Shown here: positions 34,093-41,219 of the stretch, in pieces | Position numbering within the stretch: the stretch's first letter is position 1 | Layout of the letters: each line of letters opens with the position of its first letter | NCBI RefSeq assembly: GCF_000821305.1 | Contig: NZ_CCXK01000017.1 | Coordinates: forward strand, 746,159-810,158 | Source: Clostridium culturomicium | GTDB taxonomy: Bacteria; Bacillota; Clostridia; Clostridiales; Clostridiaceae | Direction: 5' to 3' | DNA: 64,000 bases | The notes under the pieces: model-generated | Database searches by the model: none | Seen by the model: only the letters and a program-made list of their open reading frames with translations | What the model was told of the DNA's origin: nothing | Translations under genes and position numbers: made by a program

Positions 34093-34160
34093 TTCTTTGA
34101 AAATTGAATAGTACGGTATTTGAAAAATATGCTATAATTAACTCATAATTGTATTAAATT
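34093..34160 (+). repeat. Leader repeat, copy 2
   Basis: The block matches copy 1 at 33601, with TATAAT at 34133. Its end, GTATTAAATT(A/G)TTCATTAGA (34151), recurs before the next gene at 34529 and partly at 34845. Confidence 0.6.
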
Positions 34161-34181
34161 ATTCATTAGAGGGGGATTATG

Positions 34182-34526
34182 ATGAATAATAGTTCGTATA
34201 AAAAACTTAAATTAATTGCTATAGGAACAATCATTATTAGTATAATTATGTATCAGGGAGTTATTTTGTCTGAGTTATTTATTAATGATTTATCTAATAA
34301 GGAATATGTTTTATTGATAGTAATAACTACTATTCTAGTAGTTAGCATATTGGGATTAACAAGTGGGGGAATTTCTTTTATTAAGATTAGGAAAATGAAG
34401 TCTAATAACGTAGATATACCTAAAACAGATGTTGTTTTAATGGTAATATCTGTAATTATTAATTTGGGTATAGTTATTTATTCTTTCATGAGTTTAAGTC
34501 TTATTTTATATTTTATTAGAGCATGA
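34182..34526 (+). CDS. Small membrane protein, unknown
   Basis: About 114 residues with three to four membrane helices and a basic loop (IKIRKMKSNN). AGAGGGGG stands six bases before the second of two ATG codons. No family recognised. It is the first of four small membrane protein genes in a row, each following a short repeated leader. Confidence 0.5.
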   Translation: MNNSSYKKLKLIAIGTIIISIIMYQGVILSELFINDLSNKEYVLLIVITTILVVSILGLTSGGISFIKIRKMKSNNVDIPKTDVVLMVISVIINLGIVIYSFMSLSLILYFIRA

Positions 34527-34596
34527 TCGTATTAAATTGTTCATTAGAAATGTGGTTAAATGTTATTAAGAAAAAATATAGGAGGGATATATTAAG

Positions 34597-34818
34597 ATGA
34601 ATTTAAACGGTAAAAAAATAGTATTAACTGTCATAGGATGCATAATTGGAGTTGTAATAATGTTAGTTCCAACAATAGTTACAGGTTTTTCATATAGTAA
34701 TACCAATGCAATGGGAGGACTTATTGTAAGTGAGTTTACTATGAGAGTAGTTTCACATATTATTGGATTACTGGTTATATATGACTCTATAAAGACATTA
34801 AATAAATCTATGAATTAG
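34597..34818 (+). CDS. Small membrane protein, unknown
   Basis: 73 residues with two membrane helices (IVLTVIGCIIGVVIMLVPTI, then a second near the end). AGGAGGGAT precedes the ATG. Part of the membrane protein cluster; no family recognised. Confidence 0.5.
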   Translation: MNLNGKKIVLTVIGCIIGVVIMLVPTIVTGFSYSNTNAMGGLIVSEFTMRVVSHIIGLLVIYDSIKTLNKSMN

Positions 34819-34876
34819 ATGTAATCTTAAATTGTTGCATATTTGTATTAAATTGTGTATGAAAAGGAGCAATTCT

Positions 34877-35116
34877 ATGAGGAAAAAATATTTAGGAATA
34901 ATTATAGCTGTTATAGGTGTGATTGGATTTAGCATTTTAATGGGGATGGCTGAACTACTTAGATTTATGGTGAATTATAGGGGTGTTCCGTCATTTATAA
35001 TCATAAAAGAAAATTTTTTATTATCTTTTATAATCATAGCAGCTGTTATATTTATTGGTATTTATCTAATAATTAAAGATAAAAATCATGAATTTAATGA
35101 AAATGACCAATCTTAG
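34877..35116 (+). CDS. Small membrane protein, unknown
   Basis: 79 residues from ATG 34877, chosen for AAGGAG at 34863-34868 rather than the longer frame from 34832. Two membrane helices (YLGIIIAVIGVIGFSILMGM and a second ending in GIYLII) and an acidic tail. Function unknown. Confidence 0.5.
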   Translation: MRKKYLGIIIAVIGVIGFSILMGMAELLRFMVNYRGVPSFIIIKENFLLSFIIIAAVIFIGIYLIIKDKNHEFNENDQS

Positions 35117-35205
35117 GTCATTACATACTTTTAGGATTTAACATAACAACGTATTAATGCACGAAATAAACAAACGATTTGAAAGAATGTGTGGTGGTTG
35201 AACTT

Positions 35206-35394
35206 ATGAAAGTTAAAGAGTTGATTACTTTTTGGACTCCTTTTGCAGTTTTAGTTGTAATTGGTCGTAGACTACTTAAGTTTGGATTTAATTTAAATGC
35301 TTTTAAATCTGGATTTATAACTGAATTATTTACTGGAGTTATTGTATGTTTAGTTGTTGTTATAGTACTAGAAAAAAGAAAGAAAGTACAATAG
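35206..35394 (+). CDS. Small membrane protein, unknown
   Basis: About 62 residues with two membrane helices separated by a basic stretch (GRRLLKFGFNLNAFKSG) and a basic end. I prefer ATG 35206 over TTG 35179; a GTGGTGG lies upstream. Last gene of the membrane protein cluster before its terminator. Confidence 0.42.
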   Translation: MKVKELITFWTPFAVLVVIGRRLLKFGFNLNAFKSGFITELFTGVIVCLVVVIVLEKRKKVQ

Positions 35395-35448
35395 GAGTTT
35401 AAATGTTAATATATCATAGAATTAAAATTAAATACTAATTTAATCAAG

Positions 35449-35485
35449 ATACCGTACTATTCAATTAGAATATGCGGTATTTTAT
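35449..35485 (+). terminator. Intrinsic terminator of the membrane protein cluster
   Basis: ATACCGTACTATTC (35449-35462) pairs with GAATATGCGGTAT (35468-35480), followed by TTTATTT. The arm is related to the terminator at 34011. Confidence 0.68.
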
Positions 35486-35881
35486 TTACAAATAATAGGA
35501 AATACAAAATACAAGTTTTATTGTAAAATTAATTAGATTAAAAAAAAACTAGCGATACAATAAAAATACCACTAGACTGCATAGGGAATTATGTAATAAT
35601 TTTGGTCATGAAAAAAGTATCATTTCTGAATAAAAAATGATAAACTTGAAATAGACTATTGAAACACAAAAACACGCACGTAAAATATTTTCTTTTTAAA
35701 AATTACGTTCGTTTTATTTAATATTTCATTTTTAATAGCCACTTAACAGGTGGAATATCAAGATTTTTTATTTTTTCTACTTAATGACTATAAACATATA
35801 TTACACTGTTTTTGTTTCAAAGTCAACACTTATTGATAGTTATCTTTTATTATATATACTTAATTTTTTAATAGGCTGATT
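35486..35881. other. Noncoding spacer with a possible hairpin
   Basis: I see no gene here. ACGTAAAATATTTT near 35679 and AAAAATTACGT near 35698 can pair ahead of a T-rich stretch. ATACCACTAG at about 35568 equals the core of the 15-mer from the 31-kb repeat field. Confidence 0.35.
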
Positions 35882-35911
35882 TTGTACATCTTAATATAAT
35901 GGGGTGTACAA
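35882..35911 (+). promoter_or_regulatory. Promoter embraced by a TGTACA dyad
   Basis: TTGTACA (35882) and TGTACAA (35905) are inverted copies around TATAAT (35895-35900). The layout suggests a repressor site over the -10 region of the promoter for the next gene. TTGTACAAGC also occurs near 36911. Confidence 0.5.
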
Positions 35912-35982
35912 GCTTGAGTCTATTAGATTCAAAAAAATTATAAAGAGTGGTGGACTTAATAACACCAGGAGGAGGAAATGTT

Positions 35983-36735
35983 ATGAAGATAATCAATTTA
36001 AAAGAAGGTATGGAGTTATATTATATTAACAATGATAATGTTGTTAAAAAGTGTACATATGAGTATACAAATAAGAATGGTAAGAAATACGTTTCATTTA
36101 TTAATAAAAGAGGTGGAGTAAGTTATGCATTCTTGCCAAGGGGAACAGAATTCTTTTCTTGTGAAGATGAAGCTTTAAAAAGAAGAGATAAAATTATATT
36201 AAAAATATATGAAAATGAAAAGTTAGCTAAGGAAAGAGAGTTGGAATATAAACTGAATAGAAAGAGATATGAAGAAGAAGGAAGGATAGCATTAGAAGAC
36301 ATATTAAGTAAGGTTGAGAATGTTAATAGATTACCATTGTGGGAAGTGGTTGAAGAATTAGATAATAACTATGAGTTAAATATAGATGGATACGATGTTT
36401 TAACAAGTAATTTCAATGAAGAGTTCTTAATTGCAGATGGAACAAAGATTGTAATAAAAGATGGTGAATGTTTTAATAAATCGAGTGGCGAACTACATAA
36501 TGTCTATTGGTTTGTACCTGAAATTGAAACTTATATATGCATAGAATGTGGGTTATGGCAAAAGTATTATACTGATTTATTTAATGAAGTATCTATGGAG
36601 TTTGAAGATACATATTATTATGAAGAAAAGATGTTGCCTTGGGATTGGAATAAAGAAGGGGTTAAGGCTTATTTTAGAAATGGTATAAAATATGAAATTG
36701 ATAAAAATTATAAGGAGCTTGATGAGTTTCTATAA
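35983..36735 (+). CDS. Unrecognised 250-residue early phage protein
   Basis: AGGAGGAGG (35967-35975) is seven bases before ATG 35983, which I use instead of GTG 35947. The amino-terminal part (GMELYYINNDNVVKKCTYEY) looks like a small beta domain, followed by a charged helix (about 75-105). The carboxy-terminal half has a CIECGLW knuckle and many aromatic residues. No family recognised. Probably regulated by the dyad promoter just upstream. Confidence 0.55.
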   Translation: MKIINLKEGMELYYINNDNVVKKCTYEYTNKNGKKYVSFINKRGGVSYAFLPRGTEFFSCEDEALKRRDKIILKIYENEKLAKERELEYKLNRKRYEEEGRIALEDILSKVENVNRLPLWEVVEELDNNYELNIDGYDVLTSNFNEEFLIADGTKIVIKDGECFNKSSGELHNVYWFVPEIETYICIECGLWQKYYTDLFNEVSMEFEDTYYYEEKMLPWDWNKEGVKAYFRNGIKYEIDKNYKELDEFL

Positions 36736-36761
36736 TTAAATAAATTTAAAGGGTTATTAAT

Positions 36762-36796
36762 CTGGTACAGAGATGCCATATACCACTTGTTTTTTA
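36762..36796 (+). terminator. Possible intrinsic terminator
   Basis: TGGTA (36762-36766) and TACCA (36781-36785) are followed by CTTGTTTTTT. The wider TTTAAAGGGT / ACCCTTAAA pairing strengthens the hairpin. Confidence 0.48.
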
Positions 36797-37627
36797 TACC
36801 CTTAAACCTAAAAATTACTCCATATTAGCATTAAAAATTAACTTAAATTAGAGTGATATACTTTGTCGTCAATACAATTAAAATCGTTTCTAGGGGTAAA
36901 ATAGAGTATTGTACAAGCTTTATAGCAGTATAACTAATAGTTAGTATGCAAAAAAATGAGTATCGTGTGGTAAAACGTGAAAATCTCTCAATACGTTGAT
37001 ATGACTACAATAGAAGGCTATAAAAATTCATATTTTGAAAGTGATAAATCTTACTTAAATATTGATATTACTAGAATAGAAGATTATTTCAACTTCTCAG
37101 TATATGGAAGCATATATTTTTAAGAGGTGTACCTATAAAAAATGATACTAAAATGCAGCCATGAACTTTTAAAATGTTGATATATCGGTGCTTTAGAAGG
37201 GGTGCTTAAGATTATATAGGAGATATAAAAAAATTCAAGTTAAATTGCCATTATCGTGTTTTCAAAATTATATCTAACCCATTGAAAATACAATGTTTGT
37301 TAATGGTGCTTTTAACACTATCTATAGGGAGGATAAAAGAAAGATAAAGTATTGATTTAATCATCCACTTTAAAAATAGCAGTATCAATGGGTTGAGGGG
37401 TTATCTCCAGAACTCTATTAATGAGTATATATGTGTAAAATAAACAACACATATTAAACATATTAAAATTGAAAATTAGGGTTAAAAATTTCACCGAGTT
37501 TTTTTTAATGGTGATGTTTCAATGGGTTAGGCAGTGTATCATCTGAGACCTATGGATAGAAAGTTTAAAAGCCTTTTTATATATTTTTTAACTTTACAGA
37601 TTTAATAATAAGAAAGGAAGTGATTTT
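36797..37627. other. 830-bp region without a clear gene
   Basis: A GTG-started frame of 48 codons at 36977-37123 (ISQYVDMTTIEGYKNSYFES) looks coding but has no ribosome site, so it may be a remnant. CTAACCCATTGAAA (37274) and its exact reverse complement (37517) enclose about 230 bases, with a related CAATGGGTTGAG at 37386. A structured RNA or decayed genes are both possible. Confidence 0.4.
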
Positions 37628-37819
37628 ATGAATGAGCAGCAAATAAGAGAAGGACTAAAACGATTAATAAGACTTCATGGAACTTCTGCACAATTTATAG
37701 CTAATAAGATAGGTAAAAGCAGGGAAACAGTTACAAAATTTATTAACGACAAGTTAAATTTTAAACTAAGCAAAGAAACATTAGGATTATTCGAGAATTA
37801 TTTAAATGAAAGGATGTAA
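37628..37819 (+). CDS. Small HTH (XRE-like) protein
   Basis: 63 residues: RLIRLHGTSAQFIANKIGKS and RETVTKFINDKLNFKLSKET form a five-helix lambda-repressor-type HTH with nothing else. AGAAAGGAAGTG precedes the start. Likely an early phage regulator. The next small gene starts eight bases later. Confidence 0.68.
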   Translation: MNEQQIREGLKRLIRLHGTSAQFIANKIGKSRETVTKFINDKLNFKLSKETLGLFENYLNERM

Positions 37820-37826
37820 TTAAATT

Positions 37827-37979
37827 ATGGGAAAAATATTATTAACATTATTAATCTCGGTAGTAGTAAATTTTATTATAACTAAATTGTTTACAAGAGA
37901 AATAACAAAGAGTTTTGATAAGCAACTGCAAGACTTAGAGGAAGAAATGGACAAGTATTACTCTAGTTTCATAAGATAA
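37827..37979 (+). CDS. Small membrane protein with coiled-coil tail
   Basis: 50 residues from ATG 37827: one membrane helix (ILLTLLISVVVNFIITKLF) and a charged helix rich in Glu and Lys. AAGGATG lies upstream. Function unknown; similar short membrane proteins are common in phage early regions. Confidence 0.45.
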   Translation: MGKILLTLLISVVVNFIITKLFTREITKSFDKQLQDLEEEMDKYYSSFIR

Positions 37980-38048
37980 TTAAATACATAGATAGTTGGA
38001 TGGAGTTTAATCTCTGTCCAGCTTAATTTAGAAAGGGAGGTTTCGATT

Positions 38049-38348
38049 ATGAAAGTAAATGAAACAGATCAAAGAAAGATATTAGCAAAATTAAAATATG
38101 AGGACAAGTCAATTAAATGGCTTGATACGGTTGACGGTATGGGTTTTCCGATGTTGACTACCACATATAAAGGAAAGATATATGATGTATGTGTAAATTA
38201 CGAAGATGGTAATGCGATAGTTTATAAATTAAATAAATATGGCGCAGGTGAATGTAAGAACATGCCTTTTGATTTTGTTGCTAGGTTTATTAAAGGTACA
38301 ATTACCGTTATGAATGATATGGAATTACGTTTTCAATTCAAGAAGTAG
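38049..38348 (+). CDS. Unrecognised 99-residue phage protein
   Basis: The start follows AAAGGGAGG. The protein has alternating strands (FPMLTTTYKGKIYDVCVNYE) and one acidic helix at the start. It is followed after eight bases by the helicase-like gene, with AGGAGG between, so the two form an operon. No family recognised. Confidence 0.52.
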   Translation: MKVNETDQRKILAKLKYEDKSIKWLDTVDGMGFPMLTTTYKGKIYDVCVNYEDGNAIVYKLNKYGAGECKNMPFDFVARFIKGTITVMNDMELRFQFKK

Positions 38349-38356
38349 GAGGTTAT

Positions 38357-40234
38357 ATGAACATAAGTCAAGAAGGAAAGAAGATAAAGATCGATAAAAC
38401 TGTAGAAGAGTACATAACTGAAATGAAAAAATGGAATCCCGTACATATTAAGCAAAAGGAATTTATAAATAAGCTGGTAAGTAGTATATATTTTGATGAA
38501 AAGGAAGTAATAAATGTATGCCCATCTAGATGTGGAATAGGGAAATCGACAGCTATTAATGCAATACTCTATAGGTTGGTTAATGGTGAATTTGGAGAAA
38601 TTACAGAACCGATAGATGGAGTTGGAGCAATATTTGTAACTGACAGTTTGGAAAGACTTGAGAAAACATATCAATATAAGAAGTTAAAGAATTTTGCATA
38701 CTTAATGAAATATAATCAGGATATTGTCGAGGTTGAGAACAGAAATGATTTCAGGCAACAAGTCATAGATCAGTTTAAATATCCGATACTTTTATTAACT
38801 ACTCAAAAGTATTTCAAAATGTCTTCAGAAGAAAGAGAGATTTTATATAAATGGAAAGGAGGAAAAAGAGAATTATGTTTAATGGATGAAAAACCATACA
38901 TTACCCAATCAATTGAAATAAATGAAAGATATTTAGCAGATATAAGTGTTGCTATTGAAGAAATTAGAAAGTGTGACGAAAAAGTATACTTACTTAAAAC
39001 ATGGAAGGCTATTTATAATGATTTAGATATTATAAGAGATACTATGTCGGAAAAATATACTACCATGTGGTTAAAAAATAGTAAGAAATGTTTATTATTT
39101 AGCGAGGATGAAGATAAGAAATTCTTTGAAACACTTTCTAAATATGTTAAGAGTAATATCTATGACAATGTGCTAAGACTAAAAGATATATATACTAATG
39201 GGTGTTTATTTATCTCTAGCAATAGTATTGATTCTGATAATAGTAGAAAATTTATACTTACATATAACAATATAAACAAGTTTGACATAGATAAATGTAA
39301 ATATTACATATTAGATGCCACTGCTAAATTTGATATAGATTATATGATTGATATTGATTTAATAAAGTACATGGATATAGATGATAAGAAGGAAGAAAAA
39401 GATATAACTGTTAATATGATACCATTTTCAACAAGCCAAAAGAAACTTAAAGATACAGGAGAATACTCTAATGCTAATGTTATATGTAATTGGATAAATA
39501 AGAGTTTCAAAGATGTGTTGGTTGCTTGTAATAGAGGGGCGAATGGAATCATATATAACAAGTTCAAGAAGAAACTAAATACTGATAATCTAGAATATTA
39601 CGGAAATATAAAGGGGAAAAACAGTTATGAATCACTCCGTGAAATGGTACATATAGGATTTAATAGATTTTCGGATGTTACTTATTTAGTTAATTATATA
39701 GTACTTTACAGCATGAGTGATATATTCAATAACTTAAGCAATGAAGAGATATTAAATAACATAGAAATTCTATTAGAGAGTAAAAAAGGTCAATTTGTGG
39801 ATTTGAAAATGAAATCTATCTTTAGAAGCAGATGTATTGTTGATACGGTACAAAATGTTATGAGAATTAAATGTAGACATTTCACTAACACAGAACCATG
39901 TACAATATGGATAATAACAAGTGCTTACTATGAGGATGTTGTAACAAGAATAGCTGATAATATTGGAGCAGACTTTAAAATGTTCTTACCGAGAGAATTT
40001 GAGGATGCAAAGGTTATGAGTAGAAAGGCATCTGACGGAAAAGAAATGACTAATCCACAAAAGATTATGAAATATTTAAATGGACTTGAAAAAGGGACAA
40101 CCATTAAAACAAAGGATATTTATGATGGTACTGGACTAAGTAAAGACCAATTAAATGAATGTAGAAAGTCTAATGAATTTATAAAAAAATGGTTTGAATG
40201 TCATACATCATCGAGAGGGAAGTATGTAATTTAG
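38357..40234 (+). CDS. P-loop helicase-like phage replication protein
   Basis: A 625-residue protein with Walker A SRCGIGKST (Lys63), a motif II-like CLMDEKPY (Asp177, Glu178), a motif III-like LLTTQKYFKM before it, and VQNVMRIKCRHF (Gln499, Arg503, Arg507), which resembles motif VI of superfamily 2 helicases. The end (TIKTKDIYDGTGLSKDQL) looks like a winged helix. DNA unwinding in phage replication is the likely role, but it is a divergent member. It precedes the RNA-polymerase-like gene with a hairpin-rich noncoding stretch between. Confidence 0.6.
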   Translation: MNISQEGKKIKIDKTVEEYITEMKKWNPVHIKQKEFINKLVSSIYFDEKEVINVCPSRCGIGKSTAINAILYRLVNGEFGEITEPIDGVGAIFVTDSLERLEKTYQYKKLKNFAYLMKYNQDIVEVENRNDFRQQVIDQFKYPILLLTTQKYFKMSSEEREILYKWKGGKRELCLMDEKPYITQSIEINERYLADISVAIEEIRKCDEKVYLLKTWKAIYNDLDIIRDTMSEKYTTMWLKNSKKCLLFSEDEDKKFFETLSKYVKSNIYDNVLRLKDIYTNGCLFISSNSIDSDNSRKFILTYNNINKFDIDKCKYYILDATAKFDIDYMIDIDLIKYMDIDDKKEEKDITVNMIPFSTSQKKLKDTGEYSNANVICNWINKSFKDVLVACNRGANGIIYNKFKKKLNTDNLEYYGNIKGKNSYESLREMVHIGFNRFSDVTYLVNYIVLYSMSDIFNNLSNEEILNNIEILLESKKGQFVDLKMKSIFRSRCIVDTVQNVMRIKCRHFTNTEPCTIWIITSAYYEDVVTRIADNIGADFKMFLPREFEDAKVMSRKASDGKEMTNPQKIMKYLNGLEKGTTIKTKDIYDGTGLSKDQLNECRKSNEFIKKWFECHTSSRGKYVI

Positions 40235-40248
40235 TAATAGTTAGTGTG

Positions 40249-40960
40249 GGTTTCTCTAATATATATATTAGGGATTACCCCCCTAAAATAATCAATCAAT
40301 TGTAAAAGAATATATGGAGGGGTGTGGGGATACCAATAATCATAATAAGTGAGTGCCTTGTGCCGAACGTTTATGATTTCCCCACAAAGACTAACGCACA
40401 ATTACAGCAGAGCTGAATTGCTTGTTATGTTTGTCAGCCTTGTTCCAAGTCAGCCAACCATTAATAAAAATATACTCAATCAATAAATAGATAATTATAA
40501 ATAACCTACAAATGGCTTGAATTGGTAAGAAAATATGGATTCTATTGAATTTTAGAGTGTAAATGAATAGTTATAATAATTAGTTCACAAGAATGAATAG
40601 AAATGAAGACTATTTGTTATCTTCACCATGAAGGAAGCAAAATAGGTTAAAGACATTTTTGACGATAACTTAACTGATATTCAGAGTGAAGGATAGTTAG
40701 TAACCGAAATTATTCGGTAGCTAAATGTATTATACATATCAGTTAAGTTCCCAATGCTGGGAATTATGCAAAAGTGAGAAAGATAGATAAGCAATGTTCT
40801 TGGAGGACATAACGTAGATTCGCCAATATAGGCGATTTTGAAAAAGGAAAGTGAGTACAACGAAATGTTCTTAAAGGACATAACGTAAGAGAATCCCCCG
40901 ATTTGGGGAGGAAGTGTAACCAATAAAAACATGTCGTTTAAAACTACCTGTTTTTAATTA
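40249..40960 (+). ncRNA. Hairpin-rich noncoding region, candidate structured RNA
   Basis: No protein gene fits 40235-40998. In order it holds: a hairpin after the helicase gene (about 40249-40283); a long stem of TGTGGGGA (40323) with TCCCCACA (40379), extended by AATCATAA/TTATGATT; CAATTACAGC/GCTGAATTG (40399-40420); ACCGAAATTATTCGGT (about 40702); TTCCCAATGCTGGGAA (about 40748); and two tandem units starting AATGTTCTT..AGGACATAACGTA (about 40794 and 40866), each with a GC-rich hairpin. The series suggests a folded RNA of about 700 nt. No known class could be confirmed by eye. Confidence 0.4.
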
Positions 40961-40998
40961 AGTTCCCTTTTAAAAAGGAGGCAGAAAGGAGTGAGAGG

Positions 40999-41169
40999 AT
41001 GGAGAGATATGTAAGAGTCTTTAGGAAAGATATAGCAATGCAGCTTATAAATGAAAATTATAAGTTATTAAAAACAGAACCAAATTGGAATTGTCCAAAA
41101 TTAAAGGTGTTTATCTTTGATGAAGTAGACGGAATAAATAATAGATTAAATGAACTAATACATAAATAG
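40999..41169 (+). CDS. 56-residue phage protein
   Basis: ATG 40999 follows AAAGGAGTGAGAGG. The sequence RVFRKDIAMQLINENYKLLK and KLKVFIFDEVDGINNRLNEL resembles the short DUF5659-like proteins of clostridial phages. It stands 50 bases before the polymerase-like gene and is probably co-transcribed with it. Role unknown. Confidence 0.58.
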   Translation: MERYVRVFRKDIAMQLINENYKLLKTEPNWNCPKLKVFIFDEVDGINNRLNELIHK

Positions 41170-41219
41170 ATTAAATTATCGAAATTATCAAATATCAAAA
41201 ATCGAAAGGTGGAAATAAA

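Noticed and set aside
40681..40932. Minus-strand 83-codon ORF
   Set aside because: It runs across several hairpins on the plus strand, has no ribosome site, and its sequence looks like the antisense of structured RNA.
40235..40998. Group I intron in the region before the polymerase-like gene
   Set aside because: I could not find the P/Q/R/S core elements, and no interrupted exon is present on either side.
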